Numbered from the stretch's first letter, positions 7,792 through 16,723 are shown. The stretch is 64,000 nt of DNA from MTP4 sp9310u (GCA_030627005.1 DAOUSW010000003.1:1-64000); one strand, 5' to 3'. Made by a program: numbers and translations. Notes: generated by a model not told the origin, from the letters alone.

Positions 7792-8799
7792 TTACTTCCG
7801 CTTTACCTTCACTATAATCAAAAGCCCTAAAATGACCATTATTGAAGTAAAGCCAGGTGTTTGATTGGTTGTCTCATTATCTGCGACTTCTTCCCTCTCA
7901 TCTGACAAGTCAGGATCATCAACTTCATCCAGTACCGGCGCCTCACACTCTTCTTCATCCAGTACAGTCACTCCTTGCCATATAAAAACGACAGGTACGT
8001 CACTTATACCTTCCTGCTCACATTGTTCATCAATTACTTGATATATTTCATCAATTAGAGATTCATTTACTTTTTCTGAACTGTATCCCTGGAAACCTAC
8101 TTCTAAATATCCATTAATGGAGGTTCCAAAACTATCCACAGGGCCATCGAATTCAACAAAATACGCGCCAATTCCTGCATCAGGATGAGAAGGACTAGAG
8201 AGTGCCCGACTACAATGAACAAGTGAATCTGTCCACTCCCTTTTTTCACTGGCATCTGTAAGTACAGGCATTGTTCCTCTAGCAGCTACGAACCCGGAAC
8301 TGCTCTCGGCCTTTTCAAACATCTCTTGCCCATAGTCCGGTAATGGGTCCTCCTCATCCTGATCCCACAAAAAGACAACAGGGATTTCGCTTATACCTTC
8401 CTGCTCTTCGCAGTAATCCTCAATTTTCTGATAGATCTCGTCAATTTTGGAGTCATCTACTTCTCCTTGATATTCAGAACCCAATTCAATTATTAGTACA
8501 TGACTGACAGCAATGTTTGTTATAGAGCTGTCAAATTCGGAATATGACGGCCCTATACGGTTAAGATTTAGCCAGCAATCTACAATTGAATTTTTCCATT
8601 CCCGATCAATTGTTTCCGGTACGGTTCCCCTGTAGGCTATGAACGAGGAATCATTTGCAAATTCCGTTATAGAATCGGAGATTTCATTATATTCGGAATC
8701 GTTCAATTCATCATCATCGGCACCTGCAGAACCAGATGATAAAATAAAAACAAATATCATAAGCAGCAGCCATTTGCCAATATTGATTCTTTTGAACAT
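7792..8799 (-). CDS. exported two-domain protein with PGF-type C-terminal sorting signal
   Basis: A 335-residue protein of unknown function. An N-terminal signal peptide (hydrophobic LLLMIFVFILSSGSAGA) is followed by two copies of a domain of about 115 residues. Each copy has a (F)(I/V)A-x-RGT-(V/M)P start, a conserved W and C about 20 residues on, an (S)xxDEIYQ helix, and ends EGIS(E/D)(I/V)PVVF(L/I)W. The tail NQTPGFTSIMVILGLL plus KVKRK is a PGF-CTERM-like signal, so archaeosortase processing and lipid anchoring at the surface are inferred. The ATG at 8799 was chosen over an upstream TTG. The gene is more AT-rich by eye than its neighbours and lies between two inverted hairpin copies. No known domain is recognised in the repeats. 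Confidence 0.75.
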   Translation of the reverse strand: MFKRINIGKWLLLMIFVFILSSGSAGADDDELNDSEYNEISDSITEFANDSSFIAYRGTVPETIDREWKNSIVDCWLNLNRIGPSYSEFDSSITNIAVSHVLIIELGSEYQGEVDDSKIDEIYQKIEDYCEEQEGISEIPVVFLWDQDEEDPLPDYGQEMFEKAESSSGFVAARGTMPVLTDASEKREWTDSLVHCSRALSSPSHPDAGIGAYFVEFDGPVDSFGTSINGYLEVGFQGYSSEKVNESLIDEIYQVIDEQCEQEGISDVPVVFIWQGVTVLDEEECEAPVLDEVDDPDLSDEREEVADNETTNQTPGFTSIMVILGLLIIVKVKRK

Positions 8800-8941
8800 T
8801 TGGATCAAACCTTAGTAAGTACGTTACAATTTTAATTTATGCATATTGTAATAAAATGCCACGTTGTATAAGAGTGCATCTAAAAATTATTGTCATGTTG
8901 AAACTTCAATGATTCTGTTTATTTTCATAATATATTTTTCA

Positions 8942-8976
8942 GGAAAGGCCGGTTGCTTGCGCAACCGGTGAGTTCC
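8942..8976 (+). repeat. dispersed hairpin element, copy D
   Basis: GGAAAGG then a perfect 8-bp stem CCGGTTGC / GCAACCGG with a TTGC loop, then TGAGTTCCC. On the minus strand the hairpin is followed by CCTTTCC and lies downstream of fmdB, so it may terminate the fmd transcript. Stem sequence differs from copies A-C while the bordering bases are kept. Confidence 0.7.
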
Positions 8977-9009
8977 CTTGGTTCGATCTCTATAAAGACA
9001 ACTGCTGCA

Positions 9010-9200
9010 CTGGGAAGTGAAAAGCCAGAAAGATTACATAGCGCCACAGGAAACTGAAAAGCTGAAAAAATTGCATTGCGGCACTGGAAATTGAAAAGCC
9101 AGGAAATCGTATAATGGCGCTGGAAATTGAAAAACCAGAAAAGCAAATCGAAGGAAAACTGAAAACTAGAAAATCGAACCGCTGGAAATTGAAAATCCAA
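9010..9200. repeat. degenerate GGAAATTGAAAAGCCAGAAA-type repeats
   Basis: The motif (G)GGAAxTGAAAAxCCAGAAA recurs five or six times with drift and irregular spacing between hairpin copy D and the end of fmdB. No open frame here has a convincing start or family match. Confidence 0.5.
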
Positions 9201-9297
9201 AAAAAAGAAGGAGAGGGCTTTAATCACCCTCATTTAAGCATTCAATCACTTTATTTCCCAGCATTCTCAAATGAACCCGCGGGAAAGAAAAGCTCTC

Positions 9298-10605
9298 TTA
9301 CACCCTTTCCTTGATCTTGGCAAAGAGCTGCTTCAGGGTGTCTTCGTTGCTCTGCGTGAACTCGAAGGGGGAAGTTGTGAAGGGTTCGAAGTGCACGGCA
9401 ACGTCGTCCAGCCTGTAGAAGGTCCCGTCGCATTCCATGGCGTCGATGACTCCGGGGAGCACTACGTCGGATGCTACTGTGGTCGGGCAGGGAGCGATGT
9501 CCAGGCAGACCATGGGGATTTCGGCAAGATAGGAGGCACAGTCGGCGGGGATGTGGCAGACAAGGTCGGCACACATAACCAGGGCTGCGTCGACATCCTT
9601 TTCCCTCAGGAGGTCTACGGTTGTGAATTCTCCGGGGTTGTAGCGGGGGTGGCCCCTCATGAAGTCAAGCCCGAAGGGGTAGCCGTAGAGGTAGGAGGCA
9701 ATCTGGTTGAAGCCTGCGACGTTGCAGTGACCCCGGAGAGCGCCCAGGGTGAACTTTGAGTAATTGTTCAGCTCCTTGACCAGGTTCATGGCAATCTCGG
9801 CGTTCCTGTGCTTGCCTATGGAGGAGGAAAGGCCGAGGCCCACGGAGATGGTGCCGAACTTGCAGTTCTTCATCATCTCGAGCATTTCTTTCATGGTGGA
9901 GATGGGGACCCCTGTAATTTCTTCTACCGAGGGGTGGGGCTCTTTCCCGTGCAGGAGGGTTAGGAGGGCGCTTGCCAGTTCGTAATCGGAATTGGGTTTG
10001 AGCTGGATGTGCAGGTCGGAAGCTTCTGCGGTGGGAGTCTTTCTCGGGTCAATGGTGATGATAGTCCTGTCAAAACGCCCGCGCTTTGTCCAGTAGCCTC
10101 TGGGAAAGACCCCGTACCTGGACATCTGCCGGGGCATGGACTCGAGAGGGTTGGTCCCCCAGTATACCACAAGATCTGCCCTGTTTTTCTTCTGCCCTTC
10201 CGTTGCTCCGACTTTTCCTGCTTCCTGGATTCCCATGGCTGTCGGCCCGTGGCAGATCGTGGCGTTGGAGTCGACAACTGCCCCCAGGTATTCCCCGATA
10301 TGGAGCCCTACTTCGTGGGCTTCACATGAGGTCTCGCTTCCCATAAAGAGCAGGGGGCGCTTTGCCGAAACCAGGATGTCGGCAGCCTTTTCAAGAGCAG
10401 CGTCCCAGGCTACGGGCATGGGTTTGCTGTCCCCTTCCTTTTTAATGAGGGGGTCCCTGAGCCTGTGGGAACTTACAACTTCCCTGAACTTGGCACTTCC
10501 CATCCTACATGCGTTCTTTACTTCAATCGTTCCGTCCCCGAGCTCGACCTGGATATCATCACAGGCTGCCCCGCAGACAGGACATACTATGTTTTTGGAA
10601 ACCAT
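9298..10605 (-). CDS. fmdB: formylmethanofuran dehydrogenase subunit B (molybdenum isozyme)
   Basis: The 435-residue catalytic subunit, a molybdopterin oxidoreductase-family protein that reduces CO2 to formate in the first step of methanogenesis or oxidises it in the reverse. N-terminal CPVCGAAC plus Cys33 supply a [4Fe-4S] site. With the chosen ATG, the metal-ligand pair ICHGP falls at Cys118-His119, the same numbering as I recall for the M. wolfei FwdB structure; the upstream GTG would shift it by two. GGAGGG lies 8 bases before this ATG. The dinucleotide-binding part is on the separate FmdD. It is the last gene of fmdEFACDB, 2 bases after fmdD. Assignment to Mo (Fmd) rather than W (Fwd) rests on operon order and fmdE/F; a Cys rather than Sec codon is present. 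Confidence 0.95.
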   Translation of the reverse strand: MVSKNIVCPVCGAACDDIQVELGDGTIEVKNACRMGSAKFREVVSSHRLRDPLIKKEGDSKPMPVAWDAALEKAADILVSAKRPLLFMGSETSCEAHEVGLHIGEYLGAVVDSNATICHGPTAMGIQEAGKVGATEGQKKNRADLVVYWGTNPLESMPRQMSRYGVFPRGYWTKRGRFDRTIITIDPRKTPTAEASDLHIQLKPNSDYELASALLTLLHGKEPHPSVEEITGVPISTMKEMLEMMKNCKFGTISVGLGLSSSIGKHRNAEIAMNLVKELNNYSKFTLGALRGHCNVAGFNQIASYLYGYPFGLDFMRGHPRYNPGEFTTVDLLREKDVDAALVMCADLVCHIPADCASYLAEIPMVCLDIAPCPTTVASDVVLPGVIDAMECDGTFYRLDDVAVHFEPFTTSPFEFTQSNEDTLKQLFAKIKERV

Positions 10606-10607
10606 AT

Positions 10608-10997
10608 TCACAGCCCTCCGACATAAACTTTCAAAACAACGTCTTCGGCGCTCAGGACCTCGTCTTCCGTGGGCTCGATGTTTACCGGAGCGCCCTTGTA
10701 GAGGGGAGAGCCCGTGGAAAGGGTATCGGGATCAATAACCACGTTGGACCAGATGGCCCTTGGCATAAACACATGCCCTTCCCGGACCGCATCCGTGCAT
10801 TTCGTGTTGACTGCAACGGTGTGTTTGCCGTTCCTGCTTGTGACCTTCACCTTTTCAGGAGAGCCGAGCACTTCAAAATCTTCAGGGGAAATCCAGCAGA
10901 CCGCACATTCCGCCTGGTATTCGGCGGTCAGCTTGTCTCCTCCCTTGGCAAGTTTGCCTTCCTCAATCGTACTTCCGGTAATGAGTAATACTTCCAT
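10608..10997 (-). CDS. fmdD: formylmethanofuran dehydrogenase subunit D
   Basis: A 129-residue protein matching the molybdopterin dinucleotide-binding domain that is C-terminal in other Mo/W oxidoreductases but separate here. The start MEVLLITGSTIEEG follows GAGGTGAGAGG; the longer frame upstream has no ribosome-binding site and overlaps fmdC. GHVFMPRAIWSNVV is the segment expected to contact the pterin guanine dinucleotide. It lies between fmdC and fmdB, 10 bases after fmdC. Confidence 0.95.
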   Translation of the reverse strand: MEVLLITGSTIEEGKLAKGGDKLTAEYQAECAVCWISPEDFEVLGSPEKVKVTSRNGKHTVAVNTKCTDAVREGHVFMPRAIWSNVVIDPDTLSTGSPLYKGAPVNIEPTEDEVLSAEDVVLKVYVGGL

Positions 10998-11007
10998 TCC
11001 TCTCACC

Positions 11008-11829
11008 TCAGAGCCCCGGGTTTGCGTCCGCAGCCACATAGAGCACACCTTTTGCCCGCTTGCTGATCGCAAAGTCCCCTGCAAATTTCTTGAACTCGCC
11101 CGCGTACTCGAAGTCTCCGAAAGCGGGGCCCGTTTCCGACCCTACGCATTCGAAGCCCGGGGAAAACCGCTCGATCCGGCCTCCGATGAGCAGGGTGCCC
11201 CCACTCATTTCAACCCCGACAGTGCGAAGGGCACCGCCGCGGACAGCAATAAGCCCGCCTGTCTGGCGGATCCCGCAGAAACCTTCCACATTTCCTTCCA
11301 CGAAAATTTCTCCGCCGTCCATGCCGCCTCCGAGCTGGTGCCTGGCCGAGCCTTCTATGACGATGCGCCCGCCTTTCATCCCGTGCCAGGAACCGCGGTA
11401 AGCGCAGCCGACGTGGTCTCCGGCGTTGCCTTTGATCTGCAAAAGCCCGCCTTCCATTTCCATTCCTGCCCAGGAATTCACATCTCCCGAGACCAGGATT
11501 TCGCCTCCTTTCATCCCGGTACCCACATGCATGCCTGCGGAACCTTCGATCTCGATCCTGCCTGCGGTCATGCCTTCCCCGATCTTTTTGACCCGGAGCA
11601 TGTCCCCTTTTATGCGGATCAAGGTATCTTCGGCAGTTTCCCCGGAAAAATCCTCTTCATTTCTTTCCACATCGAAAAACTCTGAAAGGAGATAGGTCTT
11701 TGGCCCCTGCCAGATTTCCAGTTTTCCGATTTCTTCGGCGCTCTTGCCGGCAAAAGCGTCAGGGGTGATGACTTCTGCCTCAAGTTTGATGTCAATTTCC
11801 TTTTTCGGTATAAGCACTACTTCTGCCAT
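11008..11829 (-). CDS. fmdC: formylmethanofuran dehydrogenase subunit C
   Basis: A 273-residue subunit with a right-handed beta-helix made of repeated GxxMxGG(x)I/L units (for example GMKGGEILVSGDV and GMDGGEIFVEGNV), the same fold as the C-terminal domain of glutamate synthase. In the complex it is structural, bridging the amidohydrolase (FmdA) and the B/D catalytic unit. It starts 4 bases after fmdA stops, behind a GAGGTGAGG site. Confidence 0.96.
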   Translation of the reverse strand: MAEVVLIPKKEIDIKLEAEVITPDAFAGKSAEEIGKLEIWQGPKTYLLSEFFDVERNEEDFSGETAEDTLIRIKGDMLRVKKIGEGMTAGRIEIEGSAGMHVGTGMKGGEILVSGDVNSWAGMEMEGGLLQIKGNAGDHVGCAYRGSWHGMKGGRIVIEGSARHQLGGGMDGGEIFVEGNVEGFCGIRQTGGLIAVRGGALRTVGVEMSGGTLLIGGRIERFSPGFECVGSETGPAFGDFEYAGEFKKFAGDFAISKRAKGVLYVAADANPGL

Positions 11830-11833
11830 TGCC

Positions 11834-13588
11834 TCACCTCTCGTTGTTTATCTGTATCGGGGTCGGGTTTGCAAGGTACTTTTCAGGAGTCGGGTAGTTG
11901 GCAAAACCTAGTGTGTAGTACCTGAACCACTCTTTCACGTCAACCAGCATCTCTTTTTCCTTTTCGTCTTCCACGTGCACCTCGGAATAGTAAGTCCGCT
12001 TTTCGGGCACTGAGACGATTTCCCCGTTCTTTGCCACGATTTCTCCGGCCTTGACGGTGTATTCGGCCCGCCTGAAGGTCCGGATGAGTTCCTCGTAGTT
12101 GTTTGAATCAAGCTTCTGCGGGTTAAGGTTGTAGACCGTAACGTCCCCGTCCGCCCCGATGCCCAGGGACCCCTTCCTGTGCGCCATACCTATGGTCCGG
12201 GCAGGGTTGGCCCGGGTCAGGATTGCAATGTCGTAGAGGGAAAGTTCCCGGTTCACGCCGCCAAGCTCGCTCCTGTCGTTGGCCCATTTATGGCATTCCG
12301 AAAAGGTCTGTTTCCTGGAAGCCTCAGACATGAGCCAGGTCATGACTTCGGGATATTTCGTAAACGGCCCGCCGTTCGGGCTGTCCGTGGTCATGATGGT
12401 TTTCCAGGGGTCTTTGATAAGGAGAAGAGTCTCGAGCCCCATTGCCCACTGCAAACTGTGCACGGGGTTGGACTTGAGGTAGGTAAAAGGAATAACCCCT
12501 GATCCGCATTCCAGCTCAATGTCAGCGTTCGACCATTTGTTACCTGTGAGGGTGTAGAGGTCGTGGATTGCAGGGTCGTCCCCGGTCATGACCGTGGCTT
12601 CCCCGAAAGGAGTGCAGCCGCTGTCGATAACCACATGGTCCTTATTGTTAATGTAATCCGCAATGTCTTTCACTCCGGACTCACAGTCCCCCCAGCTTGT
12701 GCCTGCAAAACTGTTGAACATCAGGTGTGTGAGGTAGACCGAACGGTCCCGGGAAGGGTCCATTTTTGTTTCGGCCCATTCCACGTCCATTTTCTGTTTA
12801 GCCTTTACCCCGTCCGGGATTTTCAGGGAGTCTTTTGTGATCTCATAGCAGCCCGGATGCCCGAGGTTGTTGGCGTGCAGGTGCAGGGGCATGGGCATTC
12901 CCAGCATTTCGTTAACTTCTGTCAGGCCCCTGATCATTTCCCTGGGGGTCATTTCGAAATGGATGTTGGCCTGGTCCAGGTTGTTTACGTTTTCATCCCA
13001 GCCCCAGTTCTCAACCCCTGCGGGGTTGACGCACTTGATCCCGTAGGTCTTGTGGGTTTTCATCATCCAGGCAACATAGGCTGCTGCCCTATCGAATTCG
13101 CCATCCCTCAGGTAGCGCATCAAAAACCAGTTGTTCCCGAGCACCAGGTACCCGCCCATGTCAAGCAGGGGAGTGGCACGCATTTCCTCATGGGTATGCC
13201 TGGCTTCAAGCGGGGGGTCCGCGGCTTCAAAGACCGTGGTGTAGCCCATTGCTGCGTAATCGTAGCCCTGTTTGTAGACCGAAGGGACAGTGTAGCCGGA
13301 ACCCGAATGAGTTAGTTCGGTTTTCACGGTGTTGCATTTGTAGTGGTCCTCAGGGCGCATCTGCCTTCCGGCATTGACCTTTGCCCCTGCTACGTGGGAG
13401 TGGGAATCAACCCCGCCAGCCATGACCGTCCTGCCCGTGGCATCGATTACTTTTGCGTCCTGCATTTCAGCAGCGGAAAGTTCCTTTACGACTTTTCCGT
13501 TCCTGATGAAGATGTCCATGACGTCCCCGTTAATCTCGTTCAGGGGGTCTAAGACGTACCCGTTCTTGATGGCAATTGTTCCTGCCAT
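11834..13588 (-). CDS. fmdA: formylmethanofuran dehydrogenase subunit A
   Basis: A 584-residue amidohydrolase-superfamily subunit that transfers formate onto methanofuran at a binuclear zinc site, receiving formate through an internal tunnel from FmdB. GGVDSHSHVAG near residue 60 gives the HxH metal ligands; later HLHANNLGHPG and TTDSPNGGPF carry further ligand histidines and the catalytic aspartate. The ATG lies 1 base after the fmdF stop. Length is usual for FmdA/FwdA. Confidence 0.97.
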   Translation of the reverse strand: MAGTIAIKNGYVLDPLNEINGDVMDIFIRNGKVVKELSAAEMQDAKVIDATGRTVMAGGVDSHSHVAGAKVNAGRQMRPEDHYKCNTVKTELTHSGSGYTVPSVYKQGYDYAAMGYTTVFEAADPPLEARHTHEEMRATPLLDMGGYLVLGNNWFLMRYLRDGEFDRAAAYVAWMMKTHKTYGIKCVNPAGVENWGWDENVNNLDQANIHFEMTPREMIRGLTEVNEMLGMPMPLHLHANNLGHPGCYEITKDSLKIPDGVKAKQKMDVEWAETKMDPSRDRSVYLTHLMFNSFAGTSWGDCESGVKDIADYINNKDHVVIDSGCTPFGEATVMTGDDPAIHDLYTLTGNKWSNADIELECGSGVIPFTYLKSNPVHSLQWAMGLETLLLIKDPWKTIMTTDSPNGGPFTKYPEVMTWLMSEASRKQTFSECHKWANDRSELGGVNRELSLYDIAILTRANPARTIGMAHRKGSLGIGADGDVTVYNLNPQKLDSNNYEELIRTFRRAEYTVKAGEIVAKNGEIVSVPEKRTYYSEVHVEDEKEKEMLVDVKEWFRYYTLGFANYPTPEKYLANPTPIQINNER

Positions 13589-13589
13589 A

Positions 13590-14627
13590 TCATTCCACCT
13601 CCCTTTTCACAAGCCTGATCGCGTCCACGGGACAGATAAGGGCACAAGTGCCGTCTCCTCCGCAGAGTTCCTGGTCCACGACTCCTACCTTTCCGTCTTT
13701 AACCTCGAGGATAGCCTTCTCGTCCAGGTTATTCAGGTGCCCTACGGCAAGTTCCCTGTCCCCGAAGGCGTTTACCGGACAGACAATTACGCAGTTTCCA
13801 CACCCCAGGCAACTCGCATCGTCTGTTTCCAGGCGAGTGCGGAGCAGGGCTTCCGGGACCGGGGCCTCAAGCAGCTTTTTCTCAAGGGGTCCTTTCTTCT
13901 CCATTTCCGGCAGGATAGCCGTCTTGCGGACGTCAATGGCGTCCACGGGACAGGACACGGCACAGGCCCCGCAGTAGATGCAGGCATCAGGCCGGTGCGC
14001 AAGCTTTTCGACCCTTTCCCCGGCATTCCACTCTTTGTTGAAAAGAGCATTTGCAGGGCAGACTTCCACACAGGTGTGGCAGGTCTGGCAGACGTTCTCT
14101 TCCCATTCCCAGCGGCCTTCGAAGGGCTTTTCCACGGAAATGGCATCCATGGGACAGACCGCCGCACACCAGCCGCAGTGCACGCAGCTTTCCGTATCAA
14201 TGCGGGTCTTTCCGACCAGCTTCAGGCTTCCGTCTCCGGCAAGTTCTTTTGTAACCGTAATGCAGTCCCTGGGGCAGACTTCCGCACAGAGCCCGCAGTG
14301 GACACAGTTTTCGTTCACGGAAGTGGGTTTCAGGGCTCCTGATAGGTAAGAAGCATCTTTCAGGGACTTTCCTTCCTGCCTCAGTTCCAGGGCACCTGTG
14401 GGGCAGACCCTGGCGCAGATCCCGCAGACAAGGCAGTCTTCACCTTTCGGTTCAAGAAAATCCGCATCAAACAGGCCTCTTGCCACGGCACCCACGGCCC
14501 CGATTGCAAGGCTCCCTTTCGGGCAGGCCTGCACACAGGTCCCGCAGCCTATGCATTTCTCAGGCAGGTAGACCAGTTGCTTGTCTTTTTTTTCGGAAAA
14601 GACCGACAATCTTCTGTCATCTTGCAT
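13590..14627 (-). CDS. fmdF: polyferredoxin FmdF with eight cluster motifs
   Basis: The 345-residue electron carrier of the complex. I count eight motifs of the CxxCxxCxxxCP type in series (from CIGCGTCVQACP near residue 21 to the last near 325). Seven are complete. In the last, CGGDGTCALICP, the second cysteine is aspartate, as in some archaeal ferredoxins where Asp ligates or the cluster is [3Fe-4S]. The start MQDDRRLSVF follows AGAGGTAAATAAA; the longer upstream frame lies over the end of fmdE. It shuttles electrons between FmdB and soluble ferredoxin or partner enzymes. Confidence 0.95.
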   Translation of the reverse strand: MQDDRRLSVFSEKKDKQLVYLPEKCIGCGTCVQACPKGSLAIGAVGAVARGLFDADFLEPKGEDCLVCGICARVCPTGALELRQEGKSLKDASYLSGALKPTSVNENCVHCGLCAEVCPRDCITVTKELAGDGSLKLVGKTRIDTESCVHCGWCAAVCPMDAISVEKPFEGRWEWEENVCQTCHTCVEVCPANALFNKEWNAGERVEKLAHRPDACIYCGACAVSCPVDAIDVRKTAILPEMEKKGPLEKKLLEAPVPEALLRTRLETDDASCLGCGNCVIVCPVNAFGDRELAVGHLNNLDEKAILEVKDGKVGVVDQELCGGDGTCALICPVDAIRLVKREVE

Positions 14628-14646
14628 TTTATTTACCTCTAAACCG

Positions 14647-15216
14647 TTATTCTGTGCATTCGCCGCACAGCAGCTCATCATTATACCGAATGAACATCTC
14701 ACCGCAGTTTTCACAGCGCTGTATCCGTTTTTTCCCCTTAACCGGGACTTCGAGGTCCACAAACTTCCAGGTGTACACCTTTTCCCCGGCAGCCAGCAGG
14801 TCTGGCAGGACTTCGGTATGGGGGAACTTTGCGGTATTCAGGTACCAGGCGTGAAGGGTCGGATACGCTTTTGTTTTATCAGGGTCGAGCATAATGCGGA
14901 CCCCTCTAACAGTATCTTCACCATCAGGAACTCGCTTGTTCACGGTAACTGCCATTTTCCCCAGGTCCTTGATTTTCAGCCCGTTGTTCCCGCTGGTTGC
15001 CCCGCCCAGGATCTGGAAAGGGTCAGGCACGCAATTTCGGGTTTCACAGGTCACGTATATACGCTCCCCGTCCCTGACATCGAGCATTTTCCTTGCAATG
15101 TTGAGCATCTGGAGGCCGATGAAAGCCCCGGAAGTCAGGTAGCCGTGAAAGGGGACGAGCTTCTCGATCTGGGAAAGCAGTTCAGGGTCCTTTATTTGTT
15201 TTATAATCGTTTCCAT
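14647..15216 (-). CDS. fmdE: formylmethanofuran dehydrogenase-associated FmdE
   Basis: A 189-residue protein with the FmdE N-terminal domain (HGYLTSGAFIGLQMLNIARK, then CETRNCVPDPFQILGGATSG, which carries the conserved metal-binding Cys and glycine-rich loop) and a C-terminal zinc ribbon, CENCGEMF...CGECTE. It copurifies with Mo enzymes in methanogens, but its role is not settled. The start METIIKQ was chosen because TGAGG lies 7 bases upstream. It is the first gene of the fmd operon, with two candidate ModE operators 90-230 bases upstream. Confidence 0.93.
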   Translation of the reverse strand: METIIKQIKDPELLSQIEKLVPFHGYLTSGAFIGLQMLNIARKMLDVRDGERIYVTCETRNCVPDPFQILGGATSGNNGLKIKDLGKMAVTVNKRVPDGEDTVRGVRIMLDPDKTKAYPTLHAWYLNTAKFPHTEVLPDLLAAGEKVYTWKFVDLEVPVKGKKRIQRCENCGEMFIRYNDELLCGECTE

Positions 15217-15304
15217 GGGACGCCTCACAGGATCTAAATCCGGAATTCAAATCCGAGATATTCTTTAGCGGGCACCACGCAGGCCACATCCATTATGCCA
15301 GACT

Positions 15305-15327
15305 CATTATGTTAATTACAACATATC
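15305..15327 (+). promoter_or_regulatory. candidate ModE operator 1 upstream of fmdE
   Basis: CATTATGT then TAATTAC then AACATATC: the same half-sites and offset as the modA and wtpA sites. The core TATGTT-AATTAC-AACATA is a perfect inverted repeat. It would lie in the 5' leader of the fmd transcript if the promoter is at the second site. Confidence 0.65.
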
Positions 15328-15423
15328 AGGAGTCCATGAGGATGCCCGGTTCGATTGAACAATCACACAAACCTGCCGCAGGCAAAGGAAAGTCCGAAGC
15401 AGGGAATTATTTTACAAATAACC

Positions 15424-15446
15424 AATATGTTAATTCCGACATAACA
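15424..15446 (-). promoter_or_regulatory. candidate ModE operator 2 and promoter region of fmd
   Basis: On the minus strand TGTTATGT, CGGAATT, AACATATT. An AT-rich stretch containing CATATTTTTTTT lies just upstream on that strand, a plausible TATA region, repeating the TATA-then-operator order of modA and wtpA. The remainder of the 15217-15943 gap contains small inverted repeats (for example CGGCAA-AC-TTGCCG at 15610-15623) but no gene that I can support. The gap is shared with the divergent methyltransferase gene. Confidence 0.65.
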
Positions 15447-15943
15447 CAAAAAAATATGCTATGCCACAGAGATAATTTTCTGGAATAAACGGAGTGAACT
15501 TTTGTAGACAATTATTGAGATTTTTTGCTAGTACGTGTAGAAGATAGGAGACTCAACTTCAGGCCATGAGGGTTCATGGACCATTTGAAAGGCCCAAAAT
15601 CGCCCAAAACGGCAAACTTGCCGCAGACGGATATGTTTGTGCCAACATGACGGCAAACGCAAAATCTCCATTAAACAGATTGAATAATATAAACATATCA
15701 ATTATAAAATTATCGATGGGAAATCCATTCCCCGGGAAAACAGAAAAATAAAACATTCAATTTTAAGCCTGGCCAATCAAGCCGAAAATACCTCAAATTA
15801 GTAATACAAACATGGGTATAAAGAAGATATGATAAGTAATATTAGAAATATCCTATGATAAAATGTTAAATAAATAGAATTTAATTGCATTATTTGCTAC
15901 AAAATAGAAAATTATTAATCAAAAGATCTGCATCTCTTTTTTA

Positions 15944-16711
15944 ATGTCCATACCTGAAACACGAATCAAGGAACTTGTAGCCCATAGATGGGACCTCGCC
16001 TCAGAAACATTCGACACGCACGCCAGTCATGGGATTCAGAGTGAAAGGGAAAGGAACGCCTGGAAAAACACGCTCAAAAAAGTATTCCCTGGAGGCCGCC
16101 TGAAAATCCTGGATGTAGGGTGCGGTACCGGAGAGTTGAGCCTGCTCTTCGCTGAGATGGGGCATGAGGTTACAGGTATCGATCTTTCGGAAAAAATGCT
16201 TGAAAAGGCGAAAGCAAAAGCCCGGGCCCGCGGAATGAACCTGGTTTTTGAAAAAGGAGATGCCGAATCTCCGGCCTATGAACCCGCTTCTTTTGATGTG
16301 GTGATAAACCGCCACCTCCTCTGGACACTTCCTAACCCCCGGCTTGCGGTAGCTAACTGGAAAAAAGTGCTCAGGGAAGGGGGAATGGCCGTCATTATTG
16401 ACGGGATCTGGGACGACGGGACACCAGGCACCAAGCTCCGCAGAGCTGCAGGCTGCCTGGGAACCCTGATCATAGAAAGGAGAGATCCGCGAAAAGGGCA
16501 CTGCGGGTATTCGGAGGAACTCAAGTCCATGCTCCCGGATGTCAGAGGACCTCCCCCCGAAAAGGTGGAAATGTACCTGGAAAATGCAGGTTTTAGCGGC
16601 ATAGGAAACCGGCCGCTCACAGAAATTCTGGAGATCCAGAAACAGAACATGCCTTTCCGGGAGAGGATTTCCTTCAACTTCCAGTACTACCTGGTCCACG
16701 GCAGGAAATGA
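15944..16711 (+). CDS. class I SAM-dependent methyltransferase (first of two)
   Basis: A 255-residue Rossmann methyltransferase. Motif I VGCGTGELS is at 58-66, the acidic ribose-binding residue follows in VTGIDLSEKMLEKA, and motif IV is VVINRHLLWTLPNP. The N-terminus RWDLASETFDTHASHGIQ is shared with a second methyltransferase at 22077-22838, and both stand directly before a solute-binding-protein gene. The substrate is unknown. Because both copies are wedded to a peptide/nickel-type transporter, a role in making or altering a transported compound or chelator is inferred. A 15-bp repeat array follows its stop. Confidence 0.88.
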   Translation: MSIPETRIKELVAHRWDLASETFDTHASHGIQSERERNAWKNTLKKVFPGGRLKILDVGCGTGELSLLFAEMGHEVTGIDLSEKMLEKAKAKARARGMNLVFEKGDAESPAYEPASFDVVINRHLLWTLPNPRLAVANWKKVLREGGMAVIIDGIWDDGTPGTKLRRAAGCLGTLIIERRDPRKGHCGYSEELKSMLPDVRGPPPEKVEMYLENAGFSGIGNRPLTEILEIQKQNMPFRERISFNFQYYLVHGRK

Positions 16712-16723
16712 GACTCAGTGATG

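Noticed and set aside
13374..14342. Long open frame (over 300 codons) opposite fmdA and fmdF
   Set aside because: It lies antisense to two certain genes and arises from their codon bias; no start site or family match.
15566..15751. 61-codon frame in the fmd/methyltransferase gap
   Set aside because: No ribosome-binding site or homology that I can see; the sequence looks regulatory or neutral.
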